NCBI GenBank assembly: GCA_025201345.1
Contig: JAIXMG010000031.1
Span: 310,001 to 374,000 of the forward strand
DNA length: 64,000 nucleotides
Source of the DNA: Thamnidium elegans
Taxonomy: Eukaryota; Mucoromycota; Mucoromycetes; Mucorales; Mucoraceae
Direction: 5' to 3'
This document shows positions 21,707 through 34,254 of this stretch, in pieces. The notes below the pieces were generated by a model. That model saw only the letters and a program-made list of their open reading frames with translations, ran no database searches and had not been told where the DNA came from. The position numbers and the translations under genes are program-made. How positions within the stretch are numbered: the first letter of the stretch is position 1; the number at the start of each line of letters is the position of its first letter.

Positions 21707-23744
21707 ATGTCAGCCGCAGTAGCTAATGACGTTCCTGTAAAGGATAATGTAGTAAAAAAGTCGCAACTAAAGCAAAAAAAGAGAAATAAAAAGAAGACCA
21801 GTAAACAACGTCGTGATGAAGAAGCAAAACGTAAAGCGGTAAGTTTTTATTATAAAAAAAATTGTTGCTGTCGCGCATTACTTATTTTTTTTTAAATTAT
21901 GTAGGAAATAGAACAACAAATAAATAAAGAAAAGGACGTTTCACTTGATAATGTTGAAATTGAATATGTTGTTCAACCAGTTGATGTTTCAGCTTTAAAG
22001 AATATGGATGGCATGTCAAGTCTTGATGAGAATACACTTCAACAATTTTCTGATATCTTTAAACATTTCCAAACTGGTAAACCCGATGAAGACGAAGAGG
22101 TTAGTTCTTAATAAAGTGAACATTCAATGATTTTAGTCATCAACTAACTTATCATTATTAGGAATTCCCTGTTCATGATAATCAAGAACAAACCGAGGAT
22201 AATGATGGTGAATCTAATGATGAAGAAAAAGAGTCCGATCTACCTTTGTCAAAGAAAAAATTGAAAAAGATTCAACGCTTAACAGTAGCCGAATTAAAGC
22301 AACTGGTAAAGAAACCTGAAGCAGTTGAGGTATAGTATATATAAATCATGCATTTTTGCGAAAAAAAAATTGATTTGATTTTTTATAATTGATAAAAATT
22401 ATTATATAGTGGTGGGATGTTACAGCTACAGATCCTAGATTATTAGTGGCATTAAAATCTTATCGTAATACAGTTCCTGTTCCTGCGCATTGGAGTCAAA
22501 AGCGTAAATACCTTCAAGGAAAGCGTGGTATTGAAAAGCCACCATGGGAATTACCTGGTAAGTTGACAAAATTTTGATTTGTAAAACATTGCAGGGACTC
22601 AATTACCTTTGTATGTGTAGACTTTATTAAGGATACAGGTATTATGGAAATGCGTGACGCAGTCAAGGAAAAGGAAAGCGCAGCTGGTTTAAAAAGTAAA
22701 ATGAAGGAGAAGGTAGCACCCAAGATGGGTAAATTAGATATCGATTACCAAAAATTACATGATGCATTTTTCAGATTCCAAACCAAATCGAAATACACAA
22801 TGCATGGTGAACTTTACTATGAAGGTAAAGAATTTGAAACCAAATTAAAGGAACAAAAGCCTGGCCAATTATCAGAAGAATTGAAGGAGGCATTAAATAT
22901 GCCACCATTAGCACCACCTCCTTGGCTAATTAATATGCAACGTTATGGTCCTCCACCTAGTTATCCTAGTCTCAAGATTGCCGGTTTAAATGCACCGATA
23001 CCCGAAGGTGCTCAATGGGGTTATCATCCTGGTGGATGGGGTAGACCTCCTGTTGATGAATTCAATAGACCTCTTTACGGTGACGTATTTGGCGTAACTC
23101 AACCTAATGCAGTACCACCTGAGATTGTTGAACCAGTAGATAAAAAGATTTGGGGTGAACTTGAATCAGAAGATGAATACGAAGAAGAAGAGGAGGAGGA
23201 GGAGGAAGAGGAAAGTGAAGCAGAAGAAGAGGAAGAATCAACTGAAGCAGATAATACTGACCTTGCTGATGGTTTAGTGACACCTTCTGGTATGTCATCT
23301 ATTGCTTCTGGTTTAGAAACACCAGATCATATTGAACTTCGTAAAGATCGTGTTAGAGATGAAGATGAAGGACCAAAACAATTATATCAAGTATTACCTG
23401 AAGTACAAAAGAATATATCTGGATTTATGGGTTCTCAACATGGATATGACCTTAGTACTGTAGATAAACCAATCGCTAATGTTCCACCTGGAAGATCCCA
23501 ATCTTCAAAACGTAAAGTGGGTGAAAATGTGGATGTGGCTATTGATCCTAGTGAATTGGAAAGCGGTTTAGATGAAGCTACTTTACGTGCTAAATATGAT
23601 GCTCAAATGAAGGCTAAGAAGCCTGTAGGTGTTGGAGAAGAAGATTTATCGGATATGTATGCTGAACATGCTAGTAGACAAGCAAAGAAAGCGAAGACAC
23701 AAGATAGTCGAAAGGAAGGAAAGAAGAAGGAATTCAAATTTTAG
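21707..23744 (+). CDS. CUS1: Splicing factor 3B subunit 2 (SF3B2/SAP145/Cus1)
   Basis: Exons 21707-21838, 21905-22099, 22162-22329, 22410-22557, 22621-23744 (588 aa; S. pombe Sap145 is about 600). Lysine-rich N-terminus, then the conserved block WWDVTATDPRLL...VPVPAHWSQKRKYL (DUF382), then the proline-rich PSP region PPPSYPSLKIAGLNAPIPEG followed by WGYHPGGWGRPP. Near residue 330-350 there is an almost pure Glu/Asp stretch. This is the U2 snRNP SF3b subunit that contacts SF3B4 and the branch-site region. Divergent 5' neighbour is the carrier gene, about 210 bp between starts. Confidence 0.96.
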
Positions 23745-23779
23745 TTATATTTTTGTGTGTGTAAAAGAAATAAATATTT

Positions 23780-24571
23780 TTATAAAACTACGAAACTCGA
23801 TATAATAAAGAATCCGAATACAAGTAAACAAATGATGACCTAAAAAAAAAAAAATACTTAATATATATTATAATCGTCTTTTGTATATATATATATACCA
23901 TGGCTTTTAAAGTTAATGGCTCTACAAACCCATTCATTAATTCGCCAAATACTTGAGTCGCTATCTTGGATTTTCCTATAAACTGAGGTTGCAAGTTTCT
24001 ACATGTAAATTTTAAACTGTTAAGGATAAAAAAATATTATGCGTGAGTAATTTTTTAGTGAGGTTAATTTTTTTTTAAAAAAAAAGGATATCTATCCCAT
24101 TCATCACAAAATGTCTGCCAATAAGTTCCTTTTAAGTCAGGTCCACAATCGTTACTTATGTAGTTATAGTGGCATGTTCGTGTTTTATCTTCAAACTCTG
24201 TGCAGAACGAAATATGAGTACCTTTTTTTTTTTTTTTTTTTTTTTTTTACCTCTAAGCTCAGAATCATAACGATCTTGAATCTCTTGCGTACAGGATCGA
24301 ATCAGTTGATAAAAGATGAAGAGTATTATTAAAATACCAGTTGCGTGTAGGACTAACTTGATGTAACTGTAATAAGGAAACTGTAAAAAAGGGGGTCAAG
24401 TTTATTTTTGGTCATGGTGAGGAGGGTATTTTCTTACGTTGATAATATAATGGGAGCGTCAGGAGAAGCTAAAAACGAAGTATAGTTTCTGAACGAAGTT
24501 TTTATTTGCATTTCTTTTTCATTCGTATTTTGTATCTTTCTCTTCTTTACTGGACGGTCGTTACAAGACAT
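23780..24571 (-). CDS. BRL1: Nuclear-envelope protein Brl1/Brr6 homologue
   Basis: Exons (minus strand): 24438-24571, 24251-24366, 24092-24197, 23899-24004, 23780-23839 (173 aa). A first membrane segment (about residues 49-66, VLHATGILIILFIFYQ) and a second at the extreme C-terminus (155-173) flank a lumenal domain with four cysteines, C92, C101, C114 and C120, in the Brl1/Brr6 pattern (C...YISNDCGP...FCDEWDRC). Then comes GKSKIATQVFGELMNGFVEP, the conserved block before TM2. Brl1/Brr6 act in nuclear pore assembly and membrane homeostasis. Intron 3 is an AT-AC, U12-type intron that splits the codon of R119, just before C120. Intron 1's acceptor had to be the second AG (TTATTACAG), since the first gives a stop. 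Confidence 0.9.
24005..24091 (-). other. U12-type AT-AC intron in BRL1
   Basis: Read on the minus strand the intron begins ATATCCTTT at 24091, has TCCTTAAC at 24026-24019, and ends TTTAC at 24005. The U12 consensus is /ATATCCTTT at the 5' site and TTCCTTAAC at the branch. Branch A to intron end is 15 nt, within the usual U12 window. No GT donor exists near the exon end, and using AG acceptors nearby puts a TAG in frame; only AT-AC joins DEWDR to C120. Confidence 0.85.
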
Positions 24572-24729
24572 GTTTTATTTATTTCTAGCGAAAAAAAGAC
24601 ATATTGTCGCACTAATTTAATTTTATGTCATATATTTGCAAGAGAACTGCCGTTTGACTAGTAAATTACACAAAAACAATTTTTTTGGCCACTTAATAAC
24701 TTAATTTTTATTTGTTAAAGTTTTTTTTT

Positions 24730-25415
24730 TTATTCGCTGCATGGGAACTCTGATAGTCCTAGTTCATCTTCTTCCTGTAAGTAATAGTTTTCGTTATTAT
24801 TATAATGCTGTTGCTGTTGTTGAAAGGGGAACTTTTTTTGCTCTAATACAACTAAACGATCTCTTAAATCCATACAAGCATTTTCCCATCTCATTTTTTC
24901 CTCCCATATTTCACGTAATTTTTTATAAGCCAAACCAGTAATAACATCAAAATGATCTAGTGCATTTTCTAGAGCTGCTTCAGCTCTTTTCGCTCTGTTT
25001 TCCAAATCAAAGTCATCTTTTGAAGTTGAAGTAGGTTTGTTTGTTATTGTTTGTATGGAAATATTAGATTCAATTTCAGTTTGTACTTGCATATGCCTAA
25101 TGTTTTTCTTTTGATCATTACGTAAATGATCATTATCGAGAGAATGTGTGATAGCTAATGCTCGTACATGTTCAGCAGCTAAACCTGTAGCTACTTGATC
25201 CCCCGGTAGTTGATGGTTAATTAATTTCATACGTTCTAACCTTTGTAATAATGCAGATTCTATTTCATCCATTTCATCTGATTTTGAAAGGTATTCATCG
25301 TTTAGTTTATATAGCTTACTATTAATCGAATTTGAGTAATGAAGAGAGCCACTGTATAAGCTAGATTCTCTCTTTTTATTTGGTAAGATGGGTTCTCCTT
25401 TGTTGCTAACGCTAC

Positions 25416-25446
<31 letters not shown>

Positions 25447-25959
25447 ATTGATGTTATTATTATTATTATTATTACGTGACACAAATGAACTTGTTTCAAA
25501 AGAAGGAGATCTACTATTGCCTGCACTTCTTGATACCATTTTTTGTGGTTTAATTTCAATATAGTTTTTTCTTGCATTACTACTAGTACTAGTATTTAAT
25601 TCACTACCATGATAAGAAGTAGGTGCGGTATATGTTGAATTTATTGTTACTGGTAAAGAAATAGTGCTTGACGGTACAGATTTAGCTGAAATAGATGGTG
25701 TAGGTACAGGTGGTGGTGCAGGTTGATTTCTTTTTTGCTTTCTTATTCTTGCGAATATATTACTTGATCTTTCTGGTACTGTACGTTGAAATTCTTCTGG
25801 GCTTGTTGTCTTTAAAAATTCAACTAATGCTTGTGTACCAGTCATTATCTTTTTACCGCCATTTACTTTTTCATCAAGTAAATCATCCATATCATCTTCA
25901 TCTATATGATAAATACTAACTGCTCTTGGATTCTTTGGTTGAAAATTAGACTTGTTCAT
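24730..25959 (-). CDS. Hypothetical Asn/Ser-rich protein with C-terminal coiled coil
   Basis: Intronless 409-codon frame. The N-terminus is acidic (IDEDDMDDLLDE) and followed by TGTQALVEFLKTTSPEEFQR, a motif I associate with uncharacterised fungal proteins but cannot name. Residues ~85-190 are proline/serine-rich, with a poly-Asn run from a GTT/ATT microsatellite at 25413-25475. The C-terminal third (NRAKRAEAALENALDHFDV and on) is a predicted coiled coil ending in a short Gln run. No membrane segment. Likely a fungal-specific regulatory or scaffold protein; function unknown. Confidence 0.75.
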
Positions 25960-26088
25960 ATTGTTTATTTAAAGTAAAAAAAAAAAAAGAGGAAAGAAAG
26001 AAAGCACAAAAATATGAGAATTTAGGGGGTAATTTTTATATTTTTTATTAAGGAGAACTTCTTTTTCAAGGTTAAATCACGTGTATAC

Positions 26089-28952
26089 TTAGTTTGAAGA
26101 AGAGAATTGAAAAGGTCTTGGTTTTTTAGTTGGTGATTCTTCGTCTAAATCAATTTGCATTGGTTTTAAACCTCTCTTGTTGCTTGATTTATTTAAAAGT
26201 GAGAGATCATCGTCTAAAGCAGAATGACTTGAAGTATAAATACTAGGAAGCTTAGCAAAAGAGTCTGCTAAACTAGAAGGCGTAGGCAACTCATCATTTA
26301 TAAATTTTGTTTCCTTGACATGCGTCATTTTTTCTGCCAAGTTGTTTTGTCTGTGAAATAATGCGATACGAATTGCTTTATCTACTGATTCAGGTGTATG
26401 AAGTATACCACATAAATCTAATGATTTTGCTATCTTTTCTGCTTTACAAGCTAAATTAATCAACTTTAATAATGCAACATCCATACCCATATAAGCTTCA
26501 CTAAAGGCTTCTTCAAAATCTTCTAATGTATTGGTTGATTCAGCTTCATCGTGTTCGTGTCTATTACATGTCTCTATACGTAATTGTTCTTCTTCTAATT
26601 TTCCTACTTCTGATAACATATCTAAAAGAGGTAATTGTAAAGGAATATCTCTAATGGGTGGACGAGGGAAAAACGGATAAGGATTATTTCCGCGAAGGAT
26701 AACACACATAAGTTTATCACGTAATACACCAACAGGCCAATATTTTTCAGTCTTGTTTTGTTGACTAGCATATAATTTACCATCAAATACAGGAACCCAA
26801 CGTCCTTGATAAGGTCTACGTTGATCTTGTAAAACCCTCAAAATACTAAAAGAATCAAAAGTAGCAATTTGATTTGTTTCTGTAAATCCAACCCAATGAA
26901 GGTCTGCATCTGTTGTTAATTGTACATCATCTTTTTGTAATACTTCATTTGAGTCTGTATTAAGTAACATATATTTCAAGTTTTGTTGATTATTATATCC
27001 AGGTCCATTTGAGTATACAAAGCATGCTAAATCAGTTTTGGCTGTAACAGAAACAATATTCTCCAAAGAAAATATATATCTTTGGATACCAGTAGTTGTA
27101 AAAATACGAACATATCCTAATGAAGTAGTAGCGATAACAGATATACGATTGATAGCTACACTAATAATATCTTCTCCGGGAAGCATATGATGTGTCCAAT
27201 CTTTATCTTGTCCCCAATTATTTGGTCTATAATATAAAATGGAATTTATTGGTTTTGTTTCTTGTTCTTCTTCATCATCTTCATCATCACTATCATCTTG
27301 CTTCTTTTTTTTATCTTTTACAGCTTCTTTACTTTCTACTGCATAAACTGTACCAGTTTGACTAATAGCTGCCATTGTAAAATTAAATACATCAGTAAAA
27401 TAAAAATTACGGTATTCTGATTGATCATGAAATTCTACATTAATAACCGAATGTTCCTGTTCATATATAGTTGAAATAACACCAATTAAATTATATGCCA
27501 TATATCTACGTTCACCTTGAGCTGGTTCAAAAGAAGAATTCTCTTCAGGTTTATGATAAGGGGTTTCTCCAGGTTGAAATGTAGTAGGTGGTTGAAACGC
27601 CATTTCTATTTTACGTTGAATTTGATTCACACCTTGAGCTGCTCTTGCGTTCAAGAATTGTTGGCTTTTATTGTTAGCAGCAGCAACAGTAGCAGCAGCA
27701 GCATCTGCTGATTCTACGTAACCAGCTCCATCATCATCAACAACAAAATCACCTTCGCCTTCTTCGTCCTCTAATCCAAATAACTCATTCATGTCATCAT
27801 CGTCCATTTCCATTTCGTTATCCACATCCACATCCATTTCAGTTTTACGTACCATGGCTGGGTGAGGATAATTACTATTATTATTTGGAATAACATCATC
27901 CCAAAATCGAAGTTGACCATATAAATCAGTGATAGCTAATTGATTCAAGGTAGGACTCCACGCTAATCCAGTAATGGAAGTACTATTGACTTCAGATCTC
28001 ACTTGTAATTTCGTCTTTGTATCCCATACAACTAATATATTGTCTCGACTTGTCGTAGCCAAATAATAACCATTGGGAGACCAAGCCATTGTAATAATCT
28101 CCTGTGTATGTCCTCCTTCTAAAGTATATAATGAAGTCCACATACGACTGGAAAATACACGGATGTCATGGTTAAGGCCCGGGAAAGAAAAGCATGTATT
28201 ATCAGGACTCCAAGCTACCGTGGTTTGAAGAAGAGAATCCATACTTGATTTATAAGTTATGCCTGATAATTTCTTAAGCACTTTAGGTAAAGGTTCTGTG
28301 GGTGCAACACTCCAGATCAAAATATCGCCTTGTGTATCAGAAGATATTATATAATCACCTTTTCTATCATAACAAACTGATTTCACTGTTGATGTATGAC
28401 CCTTTAACTGAACTATCTTTGAACTGTCCGCAACTAAAACTACACGAATATCATTATCACTACAGATATATGCGAATTAATACAAATTGTGATTTTTTTT
28501 TTTTTTTTTTTTTTGGACACTTACTCAGTGGCAATAGCAAGCTTGGTACCGTTAGGATTATACGCTATATCTCTTACAGGAACAGTACTTCTAACAAGAA
28601 TTTTTTCAAAACTATTGTCGTTACTGTACAATAAGACCAAACCGTCTGTACCACCACTAGCAAAACCAGTGCTAGAAGTAGCAATACAAGTGACATCCTC
28701 GGTATGATTAACTACATTGGCAGCGACATAGCCTTGTGTTTCTGGATCTGTGTCATAAATTTTTAAGCCGGTGGCGTCTGAACCTCCAACAATCAACTGC
28801 CTACGAATATAAAAAAAGGGATGTTTTGTAAATGTATTTACTTTTAACAGAAAAAAAATAGGTATAGGCACTTACTTTCCGTCATACTTGTAACAAACAA
28901 GAGTTTTACCATCGGAAAAACTTAGTATAGTTTTTAAATCATCGAAGGGCAT
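26089..28952 (-). CDS. CTF4: Replisome adaptor Ctf4/Mcl1/AND-1 (WD40 + Mcl1_mid)
   Basis: Exons (minus strand): 28876-28952, 28525-28800, 26089-28459 (907 aa; yeast Ctf4 927). The N-terminal ~330 residues are WD40 repeats (for example GGSDATGLKIYDTD, ATTSRDNILVVWD). Then come an acidic linker (MEMDDDDMNELFG) and the SepB/Mcl1 middle beta-propeller, recognisable by FEPAQGERRYMAYNLIGVI, FHDQSEYRNFYFTD, WTHHMLPGEDI and the helical C-terminus. No HMG box follows, unlike the vertebrate protein. Ctf4 trimers tether polymerase alpha-primase to CMG helicase. The gene starts close to the trailing KIN17 gene; intron 2 has a 22-nt homopolymer. Confidence 0.93.
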
Positions 28953-29168
28953 GATGGTAGACTAAAGAAGAAGAAAAAAATAGACACATTGAAAAGCGCG
29001 TAATTTTTTCTTGCAAAAAAAAAAAAGAGGAGGGGGCGTGATCACAGTCACTTTACTTATATTTTTGCGACCACAAAAGTAGTACAGCTCTAATGCAAAT
29101 CAGCATAATTTTCTTTCAAGGTATAAAAAACTAGAACATAATATTTATTATTTAAATACAAATATAAT

Positions 29169-30084
29169 TTATGCAGTAACATCCTTCATCTTTTTGGCAT
29201 CGTTATCAAAGCTATCTTGTTCTGTAGGAGCTTCTTTACGTTTCATTGTCATCATTCCACCAAATTTAGGAGCAGAAGTTGTTGTTGTAGATTTTTTAGC
29301 AAGAGCAGATAGTCCAGTACGTTTCTTTAAGCCGCCCATCATCATTTTATTTCCAGTTAATTTTGGTGCTTCTGCAGCAATAGTAACAGGTTTCATGGAT
29401 AAACTAAGTTTAATGGGTTGCTCGCCTTCTCTCTTTAATTCTGTTACTTTTTGTTCTTCAATACCACGTTCTTCAGCAGACTTGGAAGCTTTTTCAATTT
29501 GTTCTCTTAATAATTCTAATTCTCTCTCTTCGTCATCTTTTTTAGCTCTATCCATTTTTTGAATAGCAGCTTGTCTTGCTAATGCCTTTGGGCTATTATC
29601 GATCCAAGTAATATGTAATCCTCTTTCAGTTTCGTCTACACGAAGAATACCATCTCTACCCATTTGTTTACAGAATTCACTTAGAGAGTTCCAACGAGTA
29701 GCGTTCATATGAATATGTTCTTTATGTGCAATATATTCTTGATACACTTTATTAGCAAATACTCTCTTTGTACCATGTCTACGAGAAAGTAAACCAAGAA
29801 ATTCCTTTTTAAAGTCGTCTGAAAAATTATGAACAAATCGTCCCGGATTAGCTGCAACTAAAAGCATTTGTCGTTGATGTGATTCAGACATGACATGACA
29901 TTTAAAACCGTTTTCATCTCTGCATTGTCGTTCACAGGCTTGGCAGTAAAATCTTAACTTTTGAAGACCTTTGGACTACGTGAGAATAAAAGTGTTAACT
30001 AAAAGTCAGGGTATTTTGTTAATTATTTTTTACCTTCATACGGTTGCCAATGGCCTTGGGGGACATGAATTCTGCTTTTGCCAT
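29169..30084 (-). CDS. KIN17: DNA/RNA-binding protein Kin17
   Basis: Exons (minus strand): 30034-30084 and 29169-29975 (285 aa). MAKAEFMSPKAIGNRMK is followed by a C2H2 finger (C28, C31, H44, H50) and the Kin17 winged-helix domain (residues ~52-160, with HMNATRWNSLSEFCKQMGRD and LHITWIDNSPKAL). A Glu/Lys coiled coil and basic tail follow. Animal Kin17 (about 390 aa) has a C-terminal tandem SH3/KOW region that is absent here, as in many fungi. Implicated in DNA repair, replication and as a spliceosome-associated factor. Confidence 0.95.
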
Positions 30085-31532
30085 TTTTTTTTTAGATTCT
30101 TACTAATTAAAAGAGAAAAAAGAGAAAAGGAAAAAAAGGAAAAAAAAATAGATATGGTTTAATTGTGGCTATCATTATTCAATCGGCTATTGAATAATTA
30201 TAAAAAAAAAACGTCAATATTCTTTGGAAATATTTCTCTGGAGATGGCTTCTTTGATTTAAGCTCCCTTTTGTTACATTTGTTAAATATCTAAATATATG
30301 TAGTTTAAAGTGACCTTAGAGGTATTAAACTCGCTAATATCCACAACAACAGAATGAAAGGTTTTTCATCTTAATTCAAACTCATTTAGGAGTATTCCAG
30401 TGGCACCGTAAGTGTGTCCTTGTTCTTCATTCCCGTCGTCAAAGGCAATGAGAGGAACGGTATCTGGTTTTTAAAAAGAAACTCTTCTTCGACCACTTGG
30501 TTGGTTTTTTATTTTTATTAAAGCTCTAGATTATTTAACATTAATATACTCTTAAATTATTTCAGTGTTATGGTTAGCATGTGCGATGGACTAAATCAAA
30601 TTGCTTCGGCCACTTTGGATTTACTTTGGAACCTAATTAAAAGGCACACGTAACAGTAATATCTTGCCATAATATATAGCAGACCCTTTGAGTTTAGTAT
30701 GTTCCAAAAATAAAGTGTACACACATAATTATTACGTATAATTATAAATAACTGCTTAACTATCTCGTATACTTCTTTAACTTTGTTGGGATGAAGTATA
30801 TTATTCTACCCTTAACGTTCTCTACGATTTGATAAGACAAGAATTTTTATTTGTAACTCCTTAGCCCATGATCAGTTGTGATATGGAGTACCAAAAGTTT
30901 TGTTGTATTATCATAACTTTGTCAGTGAATAAAGCTTGATGTTCAGGTCGTAATACAGATCATTATGAAAATCGACAATTGGGTTGGGACTGAAATTAAT
31001 TTCTATTAAATTCTAAATAGAAATATTGATTTAGGACTGAATATCTTAAGTCCTGAGTAAGATCTGAAGGAATGATTTGGAAATTTGTTGTATCTACGTA
31101 ATATATGTTAATACTAATTGAATAACTAGGATAACTGGTTTACATAAACAATTGTCACATTATTTATAACCTACAAACCTCTATCTTATATCTTTTAGAA
31201 AGATAACAGGCATCGCTGCTGTTATAATTAACCTTCTGAAGACACTATTTCTATATTCAAATTGCTCATATATGAATGGTTTGCTAATACTGTCTAAGTT
31301 TTACATCTTATGATAAGCGTCCATTAAAATCCAAAGTCTGATAATTTTCTGTTATTATATTTTATTTTTTGTATTTTGATATTTATTTTTATTTTATAAC
31401 CGCCAATATCACAAAATTATTTTAACCCTTTCAGAAATTAATTAGTCCTGAACATTTACCTATCGTTACTTATATATATTTTATTTATTTGCTGGTGATT
31501 TAATGAGATATAATTTATATATTATACGCTTA
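30085..31532. other. Gene-free AT-rich stretch
   Basis: About 1.4 kb without a credible frame. A few short coding-like patches exist on the minus strand near 30390-30460 but no exon structure can be built. Confidence 0.55.
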
Positions 31533-31905
31533 TTATTCTCTTGTTTTTCTTTTTCTTGGTTTTCCGCGGCGAGAGCTTAGAGTAGCAACAGGAGAAGCAG
31601 AAGCAGAAGCAACAAGATGAGCAGAAGAAACAGGAGGAACAGCAGCAATTGAAGGAGTAGTAGAAACATCAACAGGAGGAGTGGTATTAGTTGCAATAGT
31701 AATAGCAGCATTGACATCCGTCTAGTACTCAAAAGAGCTAAAAAATTTTAACGTTAAAGTTCATTTGTTGATCTTGAGATCCTGTTTGGTGCTTATCCTA
31801 AATATAAAAAGTGTAATTTAGTAAAGAGTATTGTTAAAAGTTGTTATAATATTATCTGCGGCGGTTTGAACATATTTGGCATCAAGTAGATACTCTTTAA
31901 AAACA
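31533..31905 (-). pseudogene. Decayed paralogue of the small gene at 53166-53626
   Basis: Two 3' exons read cleanly on the minus strand: 31753-31797 (DKHQTGSQDQQMNFN) and 31533-31721 (a Ser/Thr/Ala/Pro-rich tail ending RRGKPRKRKTRE and a stop), with GT-AG borders between them. A piece upstream (about 31835-31905, reading LLDAKYVQTAADNIITTFNN) resembles LLKRSYQNVENIYRLLKNLL of the 53.2-kb gene but runs into a stop before any donor, and no start codon exon is visible. The layout, helical part followed by Ser/Thr-rich tail and basic end, is the same in both loci. Confidence 0.5.
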
Positions 31906-32773
31906 AATTAGTAAACCAATGCGAAAAAATTGTTAGAAAGAAAAAATACTTTGCTTTAATTTATTATAAAAAGTGCTGTAACTACTATGGCGACATTTTT
32001 ACTAACTATGTACTTGTTTTGCTTTAATGATGACTAGTTAGTTAAACGTTGCTCAGGATAATTGATATCGTCGGTTGTGTTGTTATGTCATGATAAGGAT
32101 GGAATAACCTATCTTTTCTTTTTAAAAAAAGAATTACTTATTGCTTCGCAAAGGTATTCTATAGACAAGTTGGTAACTGCGACTTGCATTTCTCGACAAG
32201 TTTTATTTTTATTCAAAGTAATAATAAAAAAACATATTGATATAAAGATATTCTTTCTAGTTTTTAAAAACATATATGGAGACATATCACACATAAATTA
32301 AGTATCTGCTTTATGAAAATGTTCTTTATATCCAATTTCTTATAAGTAACCATTCTTTTATATGACATCGTTTACACGTTGGGCTACTCAACGTAGAAGA
32401 ATATGCGAAATTATAGCACGGTAAAGTATACAGCCATATATATTACTACGCGTTATATCTAACCGTACCTCACTTATAGACGTATTATTACGGCTCGTTA
32501 CAAATTAAACCAGCCCCTTGGTGTTTTCTTTTACTGAAATTTGCTTTTATTTTTGGTCCCTTTACGTTATTATTTTAATCATGGCAGTAGGTCTATCTAT
32601 TCCTATCGTCCGGCTTTTGTGCTTTTTTTTTATTCGATATGGTATTGAGTCGGCGCGAAGATTAGGTGATTATGTAACATGAACCAAGTGACTGCAGAAA
32701 AAAAAAAAAAAAAAAAAAAGCTAAAAAAAACCAAGCATGCCGTATTTGCTTTCACGCACGAAGAAAAATAGCG
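31906..32773. other. Intergenic
   Basis: AT-rich, overlapping 60-80-codon frames on both strands at 32062-32301 are not convincing. A pure A run at 32698-32719 lies just upstream of the TFIIB-like gene. Confidence 0.5.
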
Positions 32774-34169
32774 ATGAAATGCCCAAACTGTGAAGGAGAC
32801 GAAACAGCCATCAATGAAATTGATGAATCAATTTGTTGCATCAATTGTGGTAATGTGCTTGAAAGTTCTCAACTAGTGATTGGGATATATGAAGGCACGC
32901 AAACTAATGTGCCAGTAAATAACGTAAGTATTTGGTAGAAAGAAAGAAAAAAAAAAGCTAAACTGGTTTTAATGATAGTAATAGTACATGCATATATATT
33001 AGACTATAGGGCCATGGAAACATGATGAATGGTTTGTTAGAATAGCGTCGTATTTTGGAATTGGGAATAAATTAATTGAAGAATGCAAAGTTAAACTTGC
33101 TGAAGCTGGACATATATTACCACAGAATTATCCAAAAGAGGTTGCTGTCGGAACAGTGATTCGATTTGCTAATTTCTTACTTCCAAAATGGATGTATGAT
33201 GATTACATAGCGGCTTTCCCTTTACCCCTTTACAAACCTGCTATTATCAAGACATTCTTGGTATTAGGTGGTGATAATTATTCATGGGTGAAATCTACCA
33301 AAAATCAATTTGACTATACAATTGAATTCATATATCCGATCATTGTGGAACAACTATTTATCAGTAAACCACCACCGCTGTTTAATGTTGATACGTTAAA
33401 GATAAATACATATAGATTATTACATCTAGGAGGAGAGTATGGTTTAAATTATGGTCTAAAGTCTAGACCGTTAATTATTGCAGTGTCATGTGTATGTGCA
33501 TTACATTTACGTACCAAGATCCCAAACAAGTACATTAGTGGTAGAAGTCCGAGAACAAAAAGAAATTCGTCCAAATTATCGAACAGTAAATCTAATTATT
33601 GTTTTAGTTGGAGCTTTAAAGCGTTTGCACTTATTTCATTTTGCAGTGAACGATTTTTAAGAAAATGCTATTCTATATATTATCGATTTGTAACATTATG
33701 TGTTCAAAAGTTTAACTGGTTGCCACAACCTATCGATTCAAAAGAAGTATTTTTTCACTTGGAAGATGTATTGACATTATTTTCAAAGTCTGAAAAAGAA
33801 GAAGAACCAATGATGAAATTGCCAAGGGAGTTATTCTATCCAATTTCTTTTGTTGAAAGCATATTAACGACAAAAGTTACAATCGATAGTTTAAAGCAAG
33901 CAAAAGAATACTTACGTGATGATCATCTTAGTGATACGAAATTAATAGATAAGGAATCAATTACCTACTGCTTCTATAAGTTATTAAAAGAAGGATATTC
34001 AGAGAAACAATTATATCTTTTGTCTGTATTTCAAATTAGAAACTTGTGCTGTATTATTGATTACAGGTTAACGTTTGAAAATATACACGACAAGAATAAT
34101 GACTTGAACAGAGAACTTATTGCGGAAGATGATATGTGTGATGAAGAAATTAATTTGTACAGGGAATAA
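32774..34169 (+). CDS. Divergent TFIIB-family zinc-ribbon protein (Brf/Rrn7-like)
   Basis: Exons 32774-32923 and 33003-34169 (438 aa if the second exon is uninterrupted). The N-terminus is a zinc ribbon, MKCPNCEGDE...CCINCGNVLE (CxxC...CxxC), the usual start of TFIIB, Brf and Rrn7 proteins. The body is mainly helical, and GLKSRPLIIAVSCVCALHL resembles the second cyclin-fold helix of that family. The assignment beyond TFIIB-type is uncertain. Around 33510-33650 the main frame becomes Ser/Lys-rich while the +1 frame looks more protein-like, and a CTAAT...TTTTAG acceptor-like sequence sits at about 33590-33608. A missed intron or a frameshift is possible. Confidence 0.6.
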
Positions 34170-34254
34170 TGTTACACCATATATTGTAATAAATAATTAA
34201 AAAAAATTTTACTTCTATTTTTACCCTTTTAACTTTTTACTTATTTCTAAATAA

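Noticed and set aside
23104..23298. Antisense Leu/Pro-rich frame inside SF3B2
   Set aside because: Shadow of the GAA/GAG run that encodes the acidic stretch.
25302..25577. Antisense-phase Ile/Thr-rich frame
   Set aside because: Shadow frame over the poly-Asn microsatellite of the 24730-25959 gene.
33478..33660. Separate 60-codon plus-strand gene
   Set aside because: It overlaps the TFIIB-like exon in the +1 frame; treated as a sign of a possible intron or frameshift rather than a gene.
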